A stretch of 64,000 nucleotides of DNA, from positions 62,001 to 126,000 of the forward strand of contig WNNJ02002688.1 of assembly GCA_012934845.2 (NCBI GenBank), in the 5' to 3' direction. A program made the position numbers and the translations under genes. This document shows, one piece after another, positions 52,014-63,981 of the stretch; position 1 is the first letter of the stretch; each line of letters starts with the position of its first letter. The notes beneath the pieces were generated by a model, which made no database searches, was not told the origin of the DNA, and saw only the letters and a program-made list of their open reading frames with translations. This DNA is from Pomphorhynchus laevis (lineage: Eukaryota > Acanthocephala > Palaeacanthocephala > Echinorhynchida > Pomphorhynchidae).

Positions 52014-53592
52014 GATGGCGCTCAATCTCCCAATTAGTCTTCTCCGCTAGACCTTTTTACCACCACACACGGTTTCCGCAATGGCCTCCTCAACACTAGA
52101 TATATTCTCCATAAATGCGATCTTATCCATAACCTATTCACCAAGCAATCCATCGATCTCTTCTGCCTCCGAATCCCGGCACCCAAAAACCAACGACCTC
52201 TCCATTCGCCGTCTGCTCTCCGCCCATTGCTCACTAGTCGAATCCGCCCGGCCCCTCAGCTCATCCCCTTCTAAATTCTCTAATTATGGCGGCATTATCG
52301 CATTCGCCCGTCACCTCGCGTCTCTTCGCAAAATCACTCCCACTTTTTTTCAGTCCTTGCTATTTTGAATGGCTCACTTGTCGTTCTTCTAGCCGGATAG
52401 GCGACTATCCGGCTAGACCACGTTCTAGGCAACTTCAACATCCGCCTAGACCGCCCCTCTTTCACCGATACCATCCGGTTCATCAACATTCTATCCAACT
52501 ACAATTATAAACTCATCTCCACTGCCCCTACACATATCCTTGGCAGGGCACTCGACATCATCGCCGTCCCTGATCGTTTTGCTGACTACACCTCACTGTC
52601 AATCTCCGATCATGGTCTATCCGATCACTTTCTCGTCATCCTTGATCTCACTTCCAACCACTCTCCGCTTAACACACCTACCATCCTATGTCACCCTTGG
52701 AGAAAACTTGACCTCCCCCTTCTCGCCTCCGTCTCACTTAAATCGTCTCTAACTTCTCTCACAAAAACATTATCCTATCCTCACGATCTCACCTTTCTTT
52801 TTGACTCTGAACTATCATCCACTCTCAATCTTCTCTTACCCTTCAAGCCTCACCCTCACCGTCGCTTGCACCGTGCCCCATGATTTGACATCCAATGCCT
52901 ACTCTCAAAGCGTCGATTCCGTCATGCTTTTCGAGTATATCACCGCTCTCTCAGACGTGATATTTGCTCGCTCACTCCGTCTCTCCGTGATTCATATTTT
53001 GATTATCGCCGGTCTCACTTCCACCTACTACGTACAAAATGTAACTCATTCTGGCAGCATAAAAAACAACACTTCATTAAACTCCAAATATCTGGCATAC
53101 TTTTAACTCAATCCTTTCTCGCACCTCTTCGTCTTGCAACATCAATCTCCAAGATTATTCGTCATTTATTCAGACCAAAGTATCTACGTTGCTCTCTCAC
53201 AACCCCGTCTCTATTTCATCTCACTACTACTCGCATCACCTCATCCTCCCGGAACTCTTTCATCTTCCCCTGTCTCACCTACCGAAGTTTTATCTGTCCT
53301 CATGACCTTGCCCAACAAAACCTCACCTGCCGATACCCTGCCTATCTCCATACTTAAATCCACCTGCAGTCGAATATTTCCATCACTCTGGAAAGATACG
53401 ACCCCTCACTTCCTTCTAGCTATCGCCCCATTTCACTCCTCCGTACTCTTTTCAAGCTCTTAGAGCGCCTTATATTAATACAGATCAACATTTATCTCTC
53501 TTCATCCAATCTGTACCCTCCTTTCCAATCTGCTTTCAACTCTAATCACTTCACAGAAATCGCCTGCATGAAAGTTTACAACGAACTACTCC
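52014..53592 (+). pseudogene. LINE-A copy A6: decayed ORF2 part
   Basis: Starts exactly at the ORF2 ATG region of A1 (CGATGGCGCTC) and follows A1-type sequence through the EEP (ESRHPKTNDLSIRRLLSA, FNIRLDRP-equivalent codons) and linker into the RT fingers, ending near the codons for CMKVYNELL. Many frameshifts and several internal deletions. The RT palm and the 3' end are missing. Confidence 0.7.
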
Positions 53593-54199
53593 GTGTTACA
53601 GCGACCTAGATCCGTGTTATCTTTAATTTCCCGTACATTGATATTATATAGTGTTCGACACTTCTGGTTAAAGAAACAAAATCTCTAGAGAACGGGTTGT
53701 AAGAATATTACATTACAATCCAAATTGGAATATTGAAGTAATTTTCAAATAATGCCTATATCCCAACAGGCCAATGTGATTTGTTTCAAAGATAATTGTC
53801 ATTAAACAATGTTTATTTGAAATCATAATGTTAACTCTGTACGAATAAAAAGAGGACTGTCGGCGAGGTTACCATATCTGGATTGCAACTAACCTTTTTT
53901 ATAACAAACAACTTGATTAATGAAGCAATAACAGAATTTTTGTAAAAATTTAATTAGATGCTAAATATTGCCCATATATTAGTTATTATCATGTAACCCA
54001 CCACCAGTTAATCAAAAAGCTCATTAATAGGTTGGATCACAAACAAATAAATTAATTAAAAATGTCTCAACAAAGCATTAATCTATTATAGCTCGTTTAA
54101 TAACCATAGAAGAATCTCTGTCCAGACAGTTTTTAAATTAGTTTACAGTAGATGTTCATACATTTGACGGTAAAATATGTTCTAAAATCCAACGCTTAG
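53593..54199. other. AT-rich DNA, nothing recognised
   Basis: No coding or repeat feature that I can support. Confidence 0.4.
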
Positions 54200-55810
54200 A
54201 TTAGTCTTACGCTTAGATAGGCGGTATGTCCGGGTGTGCTCGATACGGGGTTTGCAGCATCATAGGATGACCGCGTAAGTTTGGCAAATCTCGAAGGCGT
54301 AGCAGGTTACTAAGAAGATTGTTCATGTCGTGAAGTATATACCATATATGGTTCAAATCTACACGATCACGCATATGCCGTAATGTATGAACTTCTGAAA
54401 ATTTAGTAGTAAGGCGTACGAAATATGCTCCAAATTTCGATCTACCTTGTAGCACGTCTAAATATACTTTCGAGACGTTCACACTCACTGAATGTAAATT
54501 GGATAACAACTAAGTGAATACTAGAGAGAGGAATCGGTAGTAGCAAACCAAATACAAGTGAAACCAAACATTGGCTACTCATTCAAACAAGCTTACATCA
54601 AAATTCCTACAATGCGTCCAGCTTTGGTACATATGTACGGCGTGTTCATTTGTGAGGATATATCAGAGTTTATTCAAACACCAAAATCCTTATACTAAAA
54701 ATACTATTAATTTTGAAGCTGTTGAGCCAATAACGTGTATCAACAGGAAGCTTGCTTTTGGAAAAATGCATGAATGAAAATTTGATTATGTTAATTTCCA
54801 GCTTACACGATTGAATCTAACTACATACGGTATATATGTACCGTTGGTGTTCCTGAACATCTGGGTATGAATGGATGCAGTGCCAGATTTTCAAGTCGTC
54901 AGCATACAGCAGTGATGAAGAATATAAAAGATCAGTAGCTCATTAATGTATGAACTAAACAAAATCGGGCCAAGAACAGTACCTTGTGATACGCCAGCTG
55001 TGATTGGGTAGGAACTAGAGAGTACATTATGAACATGTACTGAATAGTGGCGAGCAGATAAGAATGCTCTAATCCAACAAACAACACAAACATCTAAGTC
55101 AATAGCTTTTAATGCTATTGACTATATATTATTGACTATATACCACACTTCTCAATAAGTAAATCTTGTGAAACAGTATACATTTACGGAAGTACATTCA
55201 TCAATACTCCTAGATCAGTGATTATGAGCGTATAATAGGTTGGAAATTTAAAAAAGATTTATTTTTACGTGGCAAATGCGTGCCGGTGCACGTTTACATG
55301 ACCACAGCAACAAAAAATCTTAATCATGTTTCGAGGAGGTGGGTACGGACGTCGAGTGGGGGCGGCGACGAGGAAGGATCGGAGAGCGTGGTTGTTAGAG
55401 TAGTTGGGAACGTAGAGTAAGAGGGAATTACGGGAACGCAGTGATAGAGAGGTGGGACGAGTGTCGTCTAATAAAAGTGGAGTGACCTTTGCGAAAACCA
55501 TGTTGAGTAGGAATAATAATATAACACTCATCAAAATATCTTTGCATATTGCGAAGAATTATAGGTTATTCAAAAAGCTTACATCATATAGATGCTAAAT
55601 TAATAGATCAATAATTCTCGAGATGAGAAACGTTTTTTGTGAATAGGGCAGATTATTGAGCCTTTCCAGTCATATGTGATGATTTTATTCGATTAATAGG
55701 CTGACAATGTGGTATAATGGAATGTAAATGATACGAGCAAGATGTTTAAGAGTAATTGACATATCATAAGGAACGAAATAATTTCGTTATTTTATACTAA
55801 AAGATCGGAT
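54200..55810 (-). pseudogene. CR1-like LINE G, decayed RT, interrupted by a LINE-A 3' end
   Basis: Minus strand. Near 55490-55800: HLARIIYIPLYHIVS, WKGSIICPIHKK and TQHGFRKGHS (RT fingers), in shifting frames. Near 54960-55080: AGVSQGTVLGPILFSSYINEL (motif B) followed by a degraded YADD. Near 54213-54509: LRLRDLPNLRGHPMMLQT, as in the E2 C-terminus. LINE-A copy A5 separates the first two parts. No nuclease domain was found. Confidence 0.6.
55250..55487 (-). mobile_element. LINE-A copy A5, short 3' end
   Basis: Contains the end of ORF2 (LLDDTRPTSLSLRSRNSLLLYVPNYSN-type codons, then LVAA) and the 3' hairpin (55278-55283 and 55288-55293, one end pair mismatched). 5'-truncated and inserted in LINE G in the same orientation. 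Confidence 0.75.
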
Positions 55811-56271
55811 GGAAGTAACTTCACTGGGATAGCATAAATCCAGAAGTTAGACGTGGTAATAAATGCTTTCTGAATCTAGTTGAGATGTGGGTTTAGGGCA
55901 ATACAATTTGTTATAATTTAGACCGAAAACCTTTACAATTTTTCTCGCGTCAGAAATAATTAGACCATATGAGTTGAATATGCACTTTATTTATGGTATA
56001 TGGTTGGCGCACCGTTAACATAAGCAAAAAACGAACTACGGCCATAACGACATCTTGATATCAAGTGTTTCTCAAAAAAATCTTTTGCGACTCTGAAGTA
56101 AAATGACATGATTCCATACAGTTCGATATTTACAAGTATACATACCACATTTGAAATTATTGAGTTTGTTGTCTACAGTGCGGAGAGAATCGATTTAAAA
56201 GGATTTTAATTTTATCACGAAATTATTGCCAGCTGTATTCCACATCTTAGATGAATGCATTAGGTCATGTT
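55811..56271. other. AT-rich DNA, nothing recognised
   Basis: No feature supported. Could be decayed upstream sequence of LINE G. Confidence 0.35.
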
Positions 56272-57625
56272 ACTCAATCGCTCGACCCCTCCCTTCTTTC
56301 TAGCCATCGACTTAAACAATAGCTCGACCCCTAACTTCCTTCTAGATATCGCCTCATTTCACTCCTCCCTACTCTTTCTAAGCTCTTAGAACGCCTTATA
56401 TTAATACAGATCAATGTTTATCTATCTTCATCCAATCTGCACCCTCCTTTCCAATAAGTTTCCGCTCTAATCACTCCACAGAAATCACCTGCATGAAAGT
56501 TTACAACGATCTACTCATTTCTCCTGAGAAGGCTCTAAATAGTGTTCATCTCCCTCGATCTCCCCTCCGCCTTCGACATAGTCGACCACTCCATTAACCT
56601 TTCTCGCATTCGTTATGATTACGGCTTTCTTCCTTCTCCGTAGCAAGATTTGCCTCAAATCTATCCGACTGTTCTTTTCGCACCTGTTTGCGGGGTCCCA
56701 CAAAGTTCAATCATAGGTACCATGCTGTCTCTCTTCTACTTGGCGATCTCTCTCTTCGTTTATCAAACCTTACTCCCTTAAAATCATGCAATACGCAGAT
56801 GAAATCCTCAAATATGCTCTTGCACCCGCCCATCGCATACACGATATCGCAATTTATGCCTCCAACTGTCTTTCTTATATCTGCAAACGTCTTTCCTATC
56901 TTCGTCTCGTTGCAAACCCATTCAAGTCCAAAATAATGTGATTCCTCCCCCGTCAACCTAACATATATCCTCCCCTGTATCTTTTGCCTCATCAATCATC
57001 CCTATAGTCCACAATCTCACTTTCTTAGGAATCAATTTCAATGATAACCTTTCCCATAAACCCTTCGTCCGTGACAGTGTCCGCTCGTCTAACTTAATAA
57101 TCCGTGACATCCGCCGTATCCGCCCCTTTATCGACTTCCGTTCATGTGTGTATTTTCTTTTGTAGCTTCTTTTCCCTAAAATTGATTACTGCCTCAGCCC
57201 TTTCACCAATTCTCCAAAATCCAGCATCTTACCCCTAAAACGCATCATCAACTCCGCCCTTTGAGTGCTCCTACGTCTCAGTCGCGTTGACCGCACATCC
57301 ACATATCTTTCCCAACTCTCGTAGTCCACCATTCACATCCGCATACAACTCCGCTTTCTTCTCGTAACTTTTCGTCTCATCGCTGCCGGCTCTCCATCGT
57401 TCATCAACCTCCTTTTCTTAGACAAAACTCGTCCCACCTCTTTATCACTGCGTTCCCGTAATTCCCTCTTACTCCACATTCCCAACTACTCTAACAACTT
57501 CGGTCTCCGATCCCTCCTCGTCGCCGCCCCACTCGCCTGGAATCAGCTCCCACTCGACGTCCGCCGCGCTCCCTCCTTTATTGCATTCAAATGCCGCCTC
57601 CGTACTCACCTCCTCGAATAAATAA
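56272..57625 (+). pseudogene. LINE-A copy A7: decayed RT and C-terminus
   Basis: A1-type sequence from the RT fingers (codons for SRYRLISLLP) through motif A, a degraded motif B (CGVPQSSIIGTMLSLF), QYADEILKYALAP in place of QYADDILIYAHAP, to the C-terminal APLAWNQLPLDVRRAP. It has an internal duplication of ~40 bp near 56279-56350 and many shifts. The 3' hairpin is missing; it ends where a minus-strand EEP fragment begins. Confidence 0.7.
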
Positions 57626-58330
57626 CGTTTCATACTATCGAAATTGCTCTTGTACATATTCAATTTACATTGCACGAAAGAATAAGATGGACAAGATTCT
57701 GCGTCAATACTAGCATGCATAACGAAATGATCCAAGTTCCCGAGCGGAGAATCACATGATACATTGCTATCAAGATGGGAAAGCATAGAGAAGCAGATGT
57801 CCAGTAATAAGCAGGATAATGCTGAGAATCTTGTGAAATCTTATACATGCTGTGTTTACAGAAGCGTGTTACAGGTATCAAGCAGATCGAGGTTGTCGAT
57901 ATCACTATCACTACAGGTAGATGTGTTCCATTCGATGCCAGGCATGTAGAAGTTAACGAGCACGATAAATCTTCCAGATGAAACAAATCTAGTGAACTGA
58001 CATTCAATTGAAAGTGTAGATGAACGCGGTGACTGATAGATTATACCAATAGTAAGTTTTAAAAGAGTTCCCAGCTTACACCGTAAAGTGTTATTACCAT
58101 TCACTGAGTCATCGTCAGCCAGCAAGACATCACAACTTAAATGAAAATTAATATGGAACATAACACACTTCCTCCATGCCTGTATGATCGTTCACATCGA
58201 TATGCAGAATACCCCATCGGTGCTAATTTCATAGTTAGTGATATCACATTCAAACCATGGTTCCGTATGCTACCACATCAGGAGGTTAACACTGAATAAG
58301 TGATTAGATTTATTTGAATTTGTTCATGAT
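57625..58330 (-). pseudogene. CR1-like EEP nuclease remnant (E2-like)
   Basis: Minus strand from 58330: SWFECDITNYEI, GYSAYRCERSYRHGGSVLC, IGIIYQSPRSSTLSIECQ, FIVLVNFYMPGIEWN (E2 has LGDFNMPSVNW), DSDIDNLDLLD, SPLGNLDHFVM and a start of the linker. Catalytic positions are partly lost (VNFYM for GDFNM, NLDHF for HSDHV). RT absent. Confidence 0.65.
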
Positions 58331-59299
58331 ACTGCGAGTATCAGAATACATAACATTTAAAGTGTTACGACGTGCGATTACATGAAGAAAGGCTCCAGAG
58401 AATACTAGCCTACTAAAATCCTAAACATATGTTTCTATGGAATATACAATATGCAAAGAAAGATTGTGAACGCGGATGACGGTTTGAACACATGAGTTTA
58501 TGGTTCCTCTATTCACAATAGTGGATCACATTGTATTGATAAACCGAAAATTCGAAATTGTTGAATTAAATTCACCCTATCCTCGACGTAGTTTCAGCTC
58601 ACGTTTAGCAGGGACGAAACGTTTTATGTCCTCCTAATCTTAACATTGTCCTTATTTACACGACAAATACGACAGGCGACGATGATACGCATACTATTCG
58701 CAATGTCAATAGGGGAATTGATGATAACCTTTGATAAAATAGATCTTGACTGTATGAAATCATCGTCCAGTCGACTATTGGTGTTCTGTGCACAAATTCG
58801 CAAGGATTAGGTTTCGACTTCTATCAACCTGCACAATCGGATATATTGCACCCTCTGATGAGGATTCGGAAGATTCCATTCCAGATAAAGTCTTGGAGAT
58901 TCGCTGTATGTAAATACATTATTCTGTTTGTTGCCGGCTATAACGTTGTTGTTTGTACTATGAGAAATGACCGAGCGATTTGTCTCAATAATTTGATCGG
59001 CAATGTTGCAATTATTATTTTCGCATGTTCGAAATTGCATAAACGACGATTTAGTCTACATGGATCATCGTTCTCTAAAGCCCATGATTGCTAAACATCG
59101 AAATTAATCAAAAGTAATTAATTCCAGACTAGTTAGGTGAGCTGCATTTATCAATAATTACGACTACTATATTTAGTACATTCCGAGCCAGCTGAACATA
59201 AATGCTTATGTTTAATCGCGATTGCTATTTAGTAACTCAAGTGACTGTAATAACATCAAAGTAGGCTTATAAATTTGAAACAAACAAAAGCAACATAAC
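58331..59299. other. About 1 kb, nothing recognised
   Basis: Short open frames on both strands (for example 58807-59040 minus) show no domain. A CGAAACGTT word near 58611 lacks a partner core, so I do not call a ribozyme here. Confidence 0.4.
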
Positions 59300-59517
59300 G
59301 AGCTGAATTACCTTCGAGATATTATTCTAACAAAAACGATAAAATGCTTGCAATTTCCCGCAAATTGCTCGATGTGGATGGAGGTAAGACAATTAATTCC
59401 GCAGTACCCGTTAACATCAAGGTCAGCACTGTTTGTAATTATTTTCAGGAGGCGGGAGTACTCCCCCAATCCTAAAACAAAAAATCTAGTGGTGATAACT
59501 TTAAAACAGCCACAATA

Positions 59518-60520
59518 ATGGCACAAGTTATTCAAATCTTTTTGAGAAAATTTACCGAGTATTTTCCAAACGGAATTCTATATAATTCTATAAGATTATA
59601 TGATACGCAGATCAAAATATTTTTTGCAACTTCAGATTTGTTGAAACAGCATGAAACTTCAATGAGAACCTTAAAAAACTTAATTCCTTGGAAATTAAGC
59701 CTATTATGGCTTCGATAAAAATTACCAACCTGCCGTCTCACCTTGATGAAACCGACGTTGCTGATTTAAAGTCGTGTTTCAAGATTTCCAGCTTTCAGCA
59801 ACTCATTAGGAAGAGTGGCTTCCCTCTTCCGATAGGGTTCGGTTCAGCTTCCGTGAAGCAAGCTGATCTTCGGTCAAAGTCAAACCTCAACCCATTCTTG
59901 TGTTATAATCTGGATGTTGAGTTACTTTCTTCGGATAATTTCACTTACCTCATTGTAACCAGTGCCATGAATGGGGGCACTGATCCTCAAGCTGTTCAAG
60001 ATCAAGGACTTGCGGGATCTGCCGCACCTCGTGTCAGAGTCTTGAATCAGGGGAGAGATGTTACTCTATCCCCTGTGCTCCAATTGAGGGCGTTCCCACC
60101 CCGCGTGGTCCCGCAAATGCTCCTATTTTAAAACATACAGGGACCCTTTTCTAATCGGCCGGAAAAGTAAACCGAATGCTCCTTATCGAATATATGTTCT
60201 AGAATGTCAGACAGCGAGCTAATTAAACTAACTGACATAAAGATCAACGCCGTTGTGAAAAAATTGGAGGACCTGATCTCGGTCCTTACTGGGGCCCTAT
60301 ACTCCAGCTCAGTACTTCCGAAACCAATAATCCCTGAATCAAAGAAAAGGGGGCCTTGGCCCATACCGTTCCTCCCCTTTAATATTGGTAGGTTATTAAA
60401 TGGTAATAATACAGCCTCCAAGGGAAATGAAGATATTGCCCGTGGGCAAGTGCCCACTGTGGATGGCGCTAATGGAGGAGGGGGCAACCCTTCCGCCCCT
60501 AGCTCCGTCAATGGATGAGG
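59518..60520 (+). pseudogene. D3 ORF1 (gag-like), decayed
   Basis: Readable parts: EYFPNGILYNSIRLYDTQIKIFF, SIKITNLPSHLDETDVADLKSCF, GFPLPIGFGSASVKQADLRS and NLNPFLCYNLDVELL. Knuckle region degraded (SAMNGGTDPQAVQ where relatives have the first CCHC). The C-terminal part (60204-60518) is acidic, then Gly/Asn-rich. Two or more frameshifts. Confidence 0.6.
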
Positions 60521-60546
60521 TAATCCCACCTGGTTAACCTAGCACA

Positions 60547-62450
60547 ATGCAGAGTACTCGTGAGCCTTTTTCACTGAATATCCTTCAGTCGAATTCAGGA
60601 GGAGTTTATGCCCTTAGACTTCTATCTGGTATATATGCAGATGTTATAGTCCTTCAGGAGACGCCGTCTATCCATCTCCCACAGGACATTACTCGATTCA
60701 TACCAAAGCACATTTGTTCCCACTATACTCCGTACATAACCACACCTCACTTCATCTCAAGGACTCTTGACTTTAGTTAAATGCTCCTTAAGATCGTCCC
60801 TTCTACTCAACTATTCTTGTCCAGCCCTTTCTTGTTTAGCAATATCACTTTGTAAGAACGGTAAACGTCTCAGTCTAGCCAATGCCTACATCCGTTCGGG
60901 GGAGATTCACAAGAACCGTGAACTGCTGGATAGGATTATTGATACCGGATATGATATGGTACTTGGTGACTTCAACGACAGAACTGGTCGTGGGATAAAC
61001 TCCGTCGAGCCAGGAACGGTTATCTTATTCACAAACTACCGTCCTCCACCTTTCATTTCACATCAACGAATTTACTCCTCGACTTATTACTGCTCCATGA
61101 GAGATGGTTGTTGAAACCCCACTGTACGGAGCAGTCGCGACAATATCAAGAATTCCACTTTGATCCTATCAAAGTGGCTTTCTTTCAGGCAGCTATCCAG
61201 CGCTTCCTCTAAATTAGGAATGAGGATCTAACCGAATTTAATTCCTACCTCTCTTCGCAAGCTACCGCGATGCTTTCGACAACTTATAAAGGTCGTATCT
61301 ACAGTCCCATTCTGACAAAACTCAAGACCTTAGCATATATGCTCCGTCTTTCCAATCTCTCTGCTTCTGCCGGGCAAGTTATCTCAAAGAATATTGGAGC
61401 AATAGATAAAGGTTCTAAGTGGGTAAGGATAGGGCAAGCATTGCTTCTTTTAATCCTGTTCAGTCTTCCTTTTGGATGATATTAAAGAAGGATAAGTTTG
61501 TCTGTTGGAAGGATAGGGCATTGAGTTAGATTGTTAAAGTAGGTCTTGATAAAGTTTTGGAGGAGTCACTATTCCTACATAATTATGGAGCCACTCAATC
61601 ACCTCAGCCAATCCCTCCTCGGGGAGACTTCAGGATTAAAGATTTATCTGTCACAAATATTCTCTACTGTCGGGGACATCTTCCGGGCATCTCCAAATCC
61701 GTCGCTTCACTCTCTTCTCGTGTCTGTCAGCTTTTGGCAGCCGATCAAAGGACATAAGTGGCCGTCACAATGCTATTAGCCGCCCCATCCGATGTAGCTG
61801 GCATCAACATTAGTAGACGAGTATTTTTACCTAAGAACACTCCGGTCTCTTGTCCTAAATACCTGCAGCCCATATCGATTCAAAATTCCCTCGTCTCGAT
61901 CTTCCAAAAAGCGCTTGCGCGTAGAATTCGAGATTATATGAGTAGGCGAAATTTATTCTCACCGGGTTTCCTTGGGTTCGTCAAAGGTCGCTCAGTTTAT
62001 TCAGCTGTAGGTGAAGTGCATCAGTTTTATCAGCAGAATAGTCATCAACTTGCTGTGGCTGTTTTTCTTAATTTTTCTGCTGCATTTGACCGCATCTCCA
62101 TTCTCTTTGTTATCTCTTCTCTCAGGTCCCTTGGGTTGCCTGCGAGAATTGTTAACAGGGTGGAGATATTACTGTATACCAAGCGGTTTTATAATGAAGA
62201 AGATCCTTGATTCGCGTCAGTTTTATCTTATTACGGGTGTACCTCATGGTTCCACTCTTTCTCTAATCTTATATCTTGCTGTTTCCGTTGTGCTCTTTAA
62301 AATATTTAAACGCGAACAACGTCTAGTGGAATACGGTGATGATACCACATCTCTCTTCTCTGGATGCAGGTGCAAATACGTAATCTCGGACATCAACCGT
62401 TTCTTTTTAAGATTTAAAGACCAGTTTCTTAAGTCCAATATTATTTGAAA
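60547..62450 (+). pseudogene. D3 ORF2: EEP and RT, frameshifted
   Basis: EEP: EPFSLNILQSNSGGVYALRLL, ADVIVLQETPS, MVLGDFNDRTGRG. Linker with ATAMLSTTYKGRIYSPI and YMLRLSNLSASAG. RT: GFVKGRSVYSAVGEV, VFLNFSAAFDRISILFV (motif A, Asp replaced by Asn), GVPHGSTLSLILYLAVS (motif B) and LVEYGDDTTSLFS at the catalytic box. At least five shifts. Ends 62450. Confidence 0.7.
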
Positions 62451-62675
62451 CTTCGCTATGATGATCGACTATGAACAAATTAGAGAGATTTTTGATATGC
62501 TCAGAATTTCGGACATTACAGTTGCAGGTTGATGGCAGATGCTTTCAGGTATTGTAGCATAATTTGTATATATTTATATACATAAAATATGTATACATAT
62601 TTTTACGACTGGTATTTGTTTCAAAAATTAATTTAAAATAGTTGATAATGATCCATTATTGATATATAATTATTA
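62451..62675. other. AT-rich DNA, nothing recognised
   Basis: Below the size of any assigned feature. Contains short TATATA runs near 62560-62610. Confidence 0.35.
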
Positions 62676-62829
62676 GAGCTGGATCAAACAAAGAAGGAAA
62701 ACTTTATTTGACATTTCGATAACCTCTGTTAGCTTCTTCAGAAAATCACTGCAGATTAATTTTCTGAAGATGCTAACAGAGGTTAGCGAAATATCTAATA
62801 AAATTTTCCTTCCTTCTTTGATCCAGCTC
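62676..62829. ncRNA. PLE-like fold-back with a hammerhead-ribozyme core on each strand
   Basis: A 154-bp inverted repeat (arms about 70 bp, GAGCTGGATCAAA... at both ends). On the plus strand CTGAAGA (62764-62770) is followed by a 6-bp stem GCTAAC-AGAG-GTTAGC (62772-62787), GAAA (62788-62791) and TATC. On the minus strand CTGAAGA (62735-62741), stem, GAAA (62714-62717) and T-GTC follow in the same order. CUGANGA - stem II - GAAA - (N)UH is the type I hammerhead core known from Penelope-like elements. Stem I is weak here, so activity is unsure. Confidence 0.65.
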
Positions 62830-63179
62830 CAATAAAGGTTCCATTAGCATCATTTAAGATATTCGGACTTTAATAATTAAAATTTAATTAATTTTTGTAA
62901 ATCTAAATAGGAAAATAGATGTGTGTATAATAGTTAACACCCTATTTAACGTGAACGTGGATTAACAATTATGAATGTGGATTAAGAGGGAATGATAGGA
63001 ACGCAGCGATAGAGAGTGGAACAACATCTGGGTTCTCCTCTGCTACTACCTATGCGTATTCAGTAACTACAAACAGACTTACAAGTACATCATATGATAT
63101 ATTAGAGCATGAGTCTCCGTTGTGGTGTGCAATCAACGGTATACGGCAGCGAATTGTCAATATTGAAAGGTATAATAAC
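62830..63179. other. Unassigned DNA
   Basis: No feature recognised. The last ~130 bases may be leader of the EEP remnant that follows. Confidence 0.35.
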
Positions 63180-63556
63180 GATTATCGTTGTATGGTACTT
63201 TACTCTAACACTCGCAGTCTTCTAAACAAGATCGATAAGCTAGGGTCAAGGGTATAACTAATCCTTTGTTGTTTGCGTTTACTGATTATTGGCTAGATTC
63301 TGATAATACTGATAGCGAGGTTGAATTGTCTAACTACATATGTTATCGTGCCGATCGTTGCGGTCGGAAAAGTGGTGGAGTAATACTTTGCATACATTGC
63401 AGTATTGTGGCGATATTACTTGAAGCGAAATCATCTGATGATGTTGAAGCTTTATGGGCGACTATAACTCTACCCAATCATCAATCGTCGTCGATTTTAT
63501 TTATCGTATGCTACCATTATAATATTATTACACTTATGGAAATGCAGCTATTTGTG
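63180..63556 (+). pseudogene. CR1-like EEP nuclease remnant
   Basis: Reads CMVLYSNTRSLLNKIDKLGS, a stop, then LLFAFTDYWLDSDNTDSEVELSN, CGRKSGGVILCIHCS and ALWATITLPNHQSSS. The catalytic TESW is changed to TDYW. Similar to LINE-C at 16266-17214. It is interrupted at 63557 by the short LINE-D copy. Confidence 0.65.
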
Positions 63557-63981
63557 TGAATTTTCTTTGAAGGAAATTTTCTCTGCATCTGTCATTGAAT
63601 GGGATAACCCAAGTGCGCCTCTGGGGTACTTGGGCTATCTCGGGATTAGTCTTCTTCTCACGAGGACGTCCCCCAGAACAAAGACTAAGGTTTCTCAAGC
63701 TCCTCATCTCGAAATTACCAACCAAAGTCCGCCTTGACTGGACTCTTAGGTGTGTGAGAGACCATGAATGGTTCAGTCAGAGGGCGGCGCACTGGTGCGG
63801 CCGAGGGGCTCAGATCCCTCTGGACCTGAGGCCGTGAATATAAGTTGAAGATTTCAAAATACACGTCGTGAACAGCTTCTATTTAAAGTTGTCTTTTGCA
63901 TGTTTTTGTTTCTTAAGTTTTTATCAGTTATATAGTTATTAATAAAACCCTTATTATTATGAATTTTCTCTGAAGGAAATT
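63557..63981 (+). mobile_element. LINE-D short 3' copy with target-site duplication
   Basis: The body, 63579-63959, holds the conserved D 3' module (ending GGACCTGAGGCC near 63832), a 3' UTR with AATAAA, and a (TTA)n tail. A 22-bp direct repeat with one mismatch (TGAATTTTCT(T/C)TGAAGGAAATT, 63557-63578 and 63960-63981) flanks it, a target-site duplication of the usual LINE size. Confidence 0.85.
63595..63837 (+). other. Open 80-codon segment of the LINE-D 3' module
   Basis: Reads WGTWAISGLVFFSRGRPPEQ, then RLRFLKLL and ends AQIPLDLRP. The same frame is open for 78 codons in D1 (41661-41897) and in part in the copy at 4801. A second frame is also open in D1, so conservation may be of the RNA and not the protein. 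If coding, it is the C-terminus of ORF2. Confidence 0.5.

Larger units (their letters stand above)
59300..62450 (+). mobile_element. LINE-D copy D3, 3'-truncated
   Basis: Plus-strand LINE-D with ORF1 region about 59440-60520 and ORF2 from about 60547 to 62450, breaking off after the YGDD region. The 3' module is missing. Confidence 0.75.

Noticed and set aside
58585-58625. Second hammerhead candidate (CGAAACGTT)
   Set aside because: No CTGANGA box or stem II upstream.
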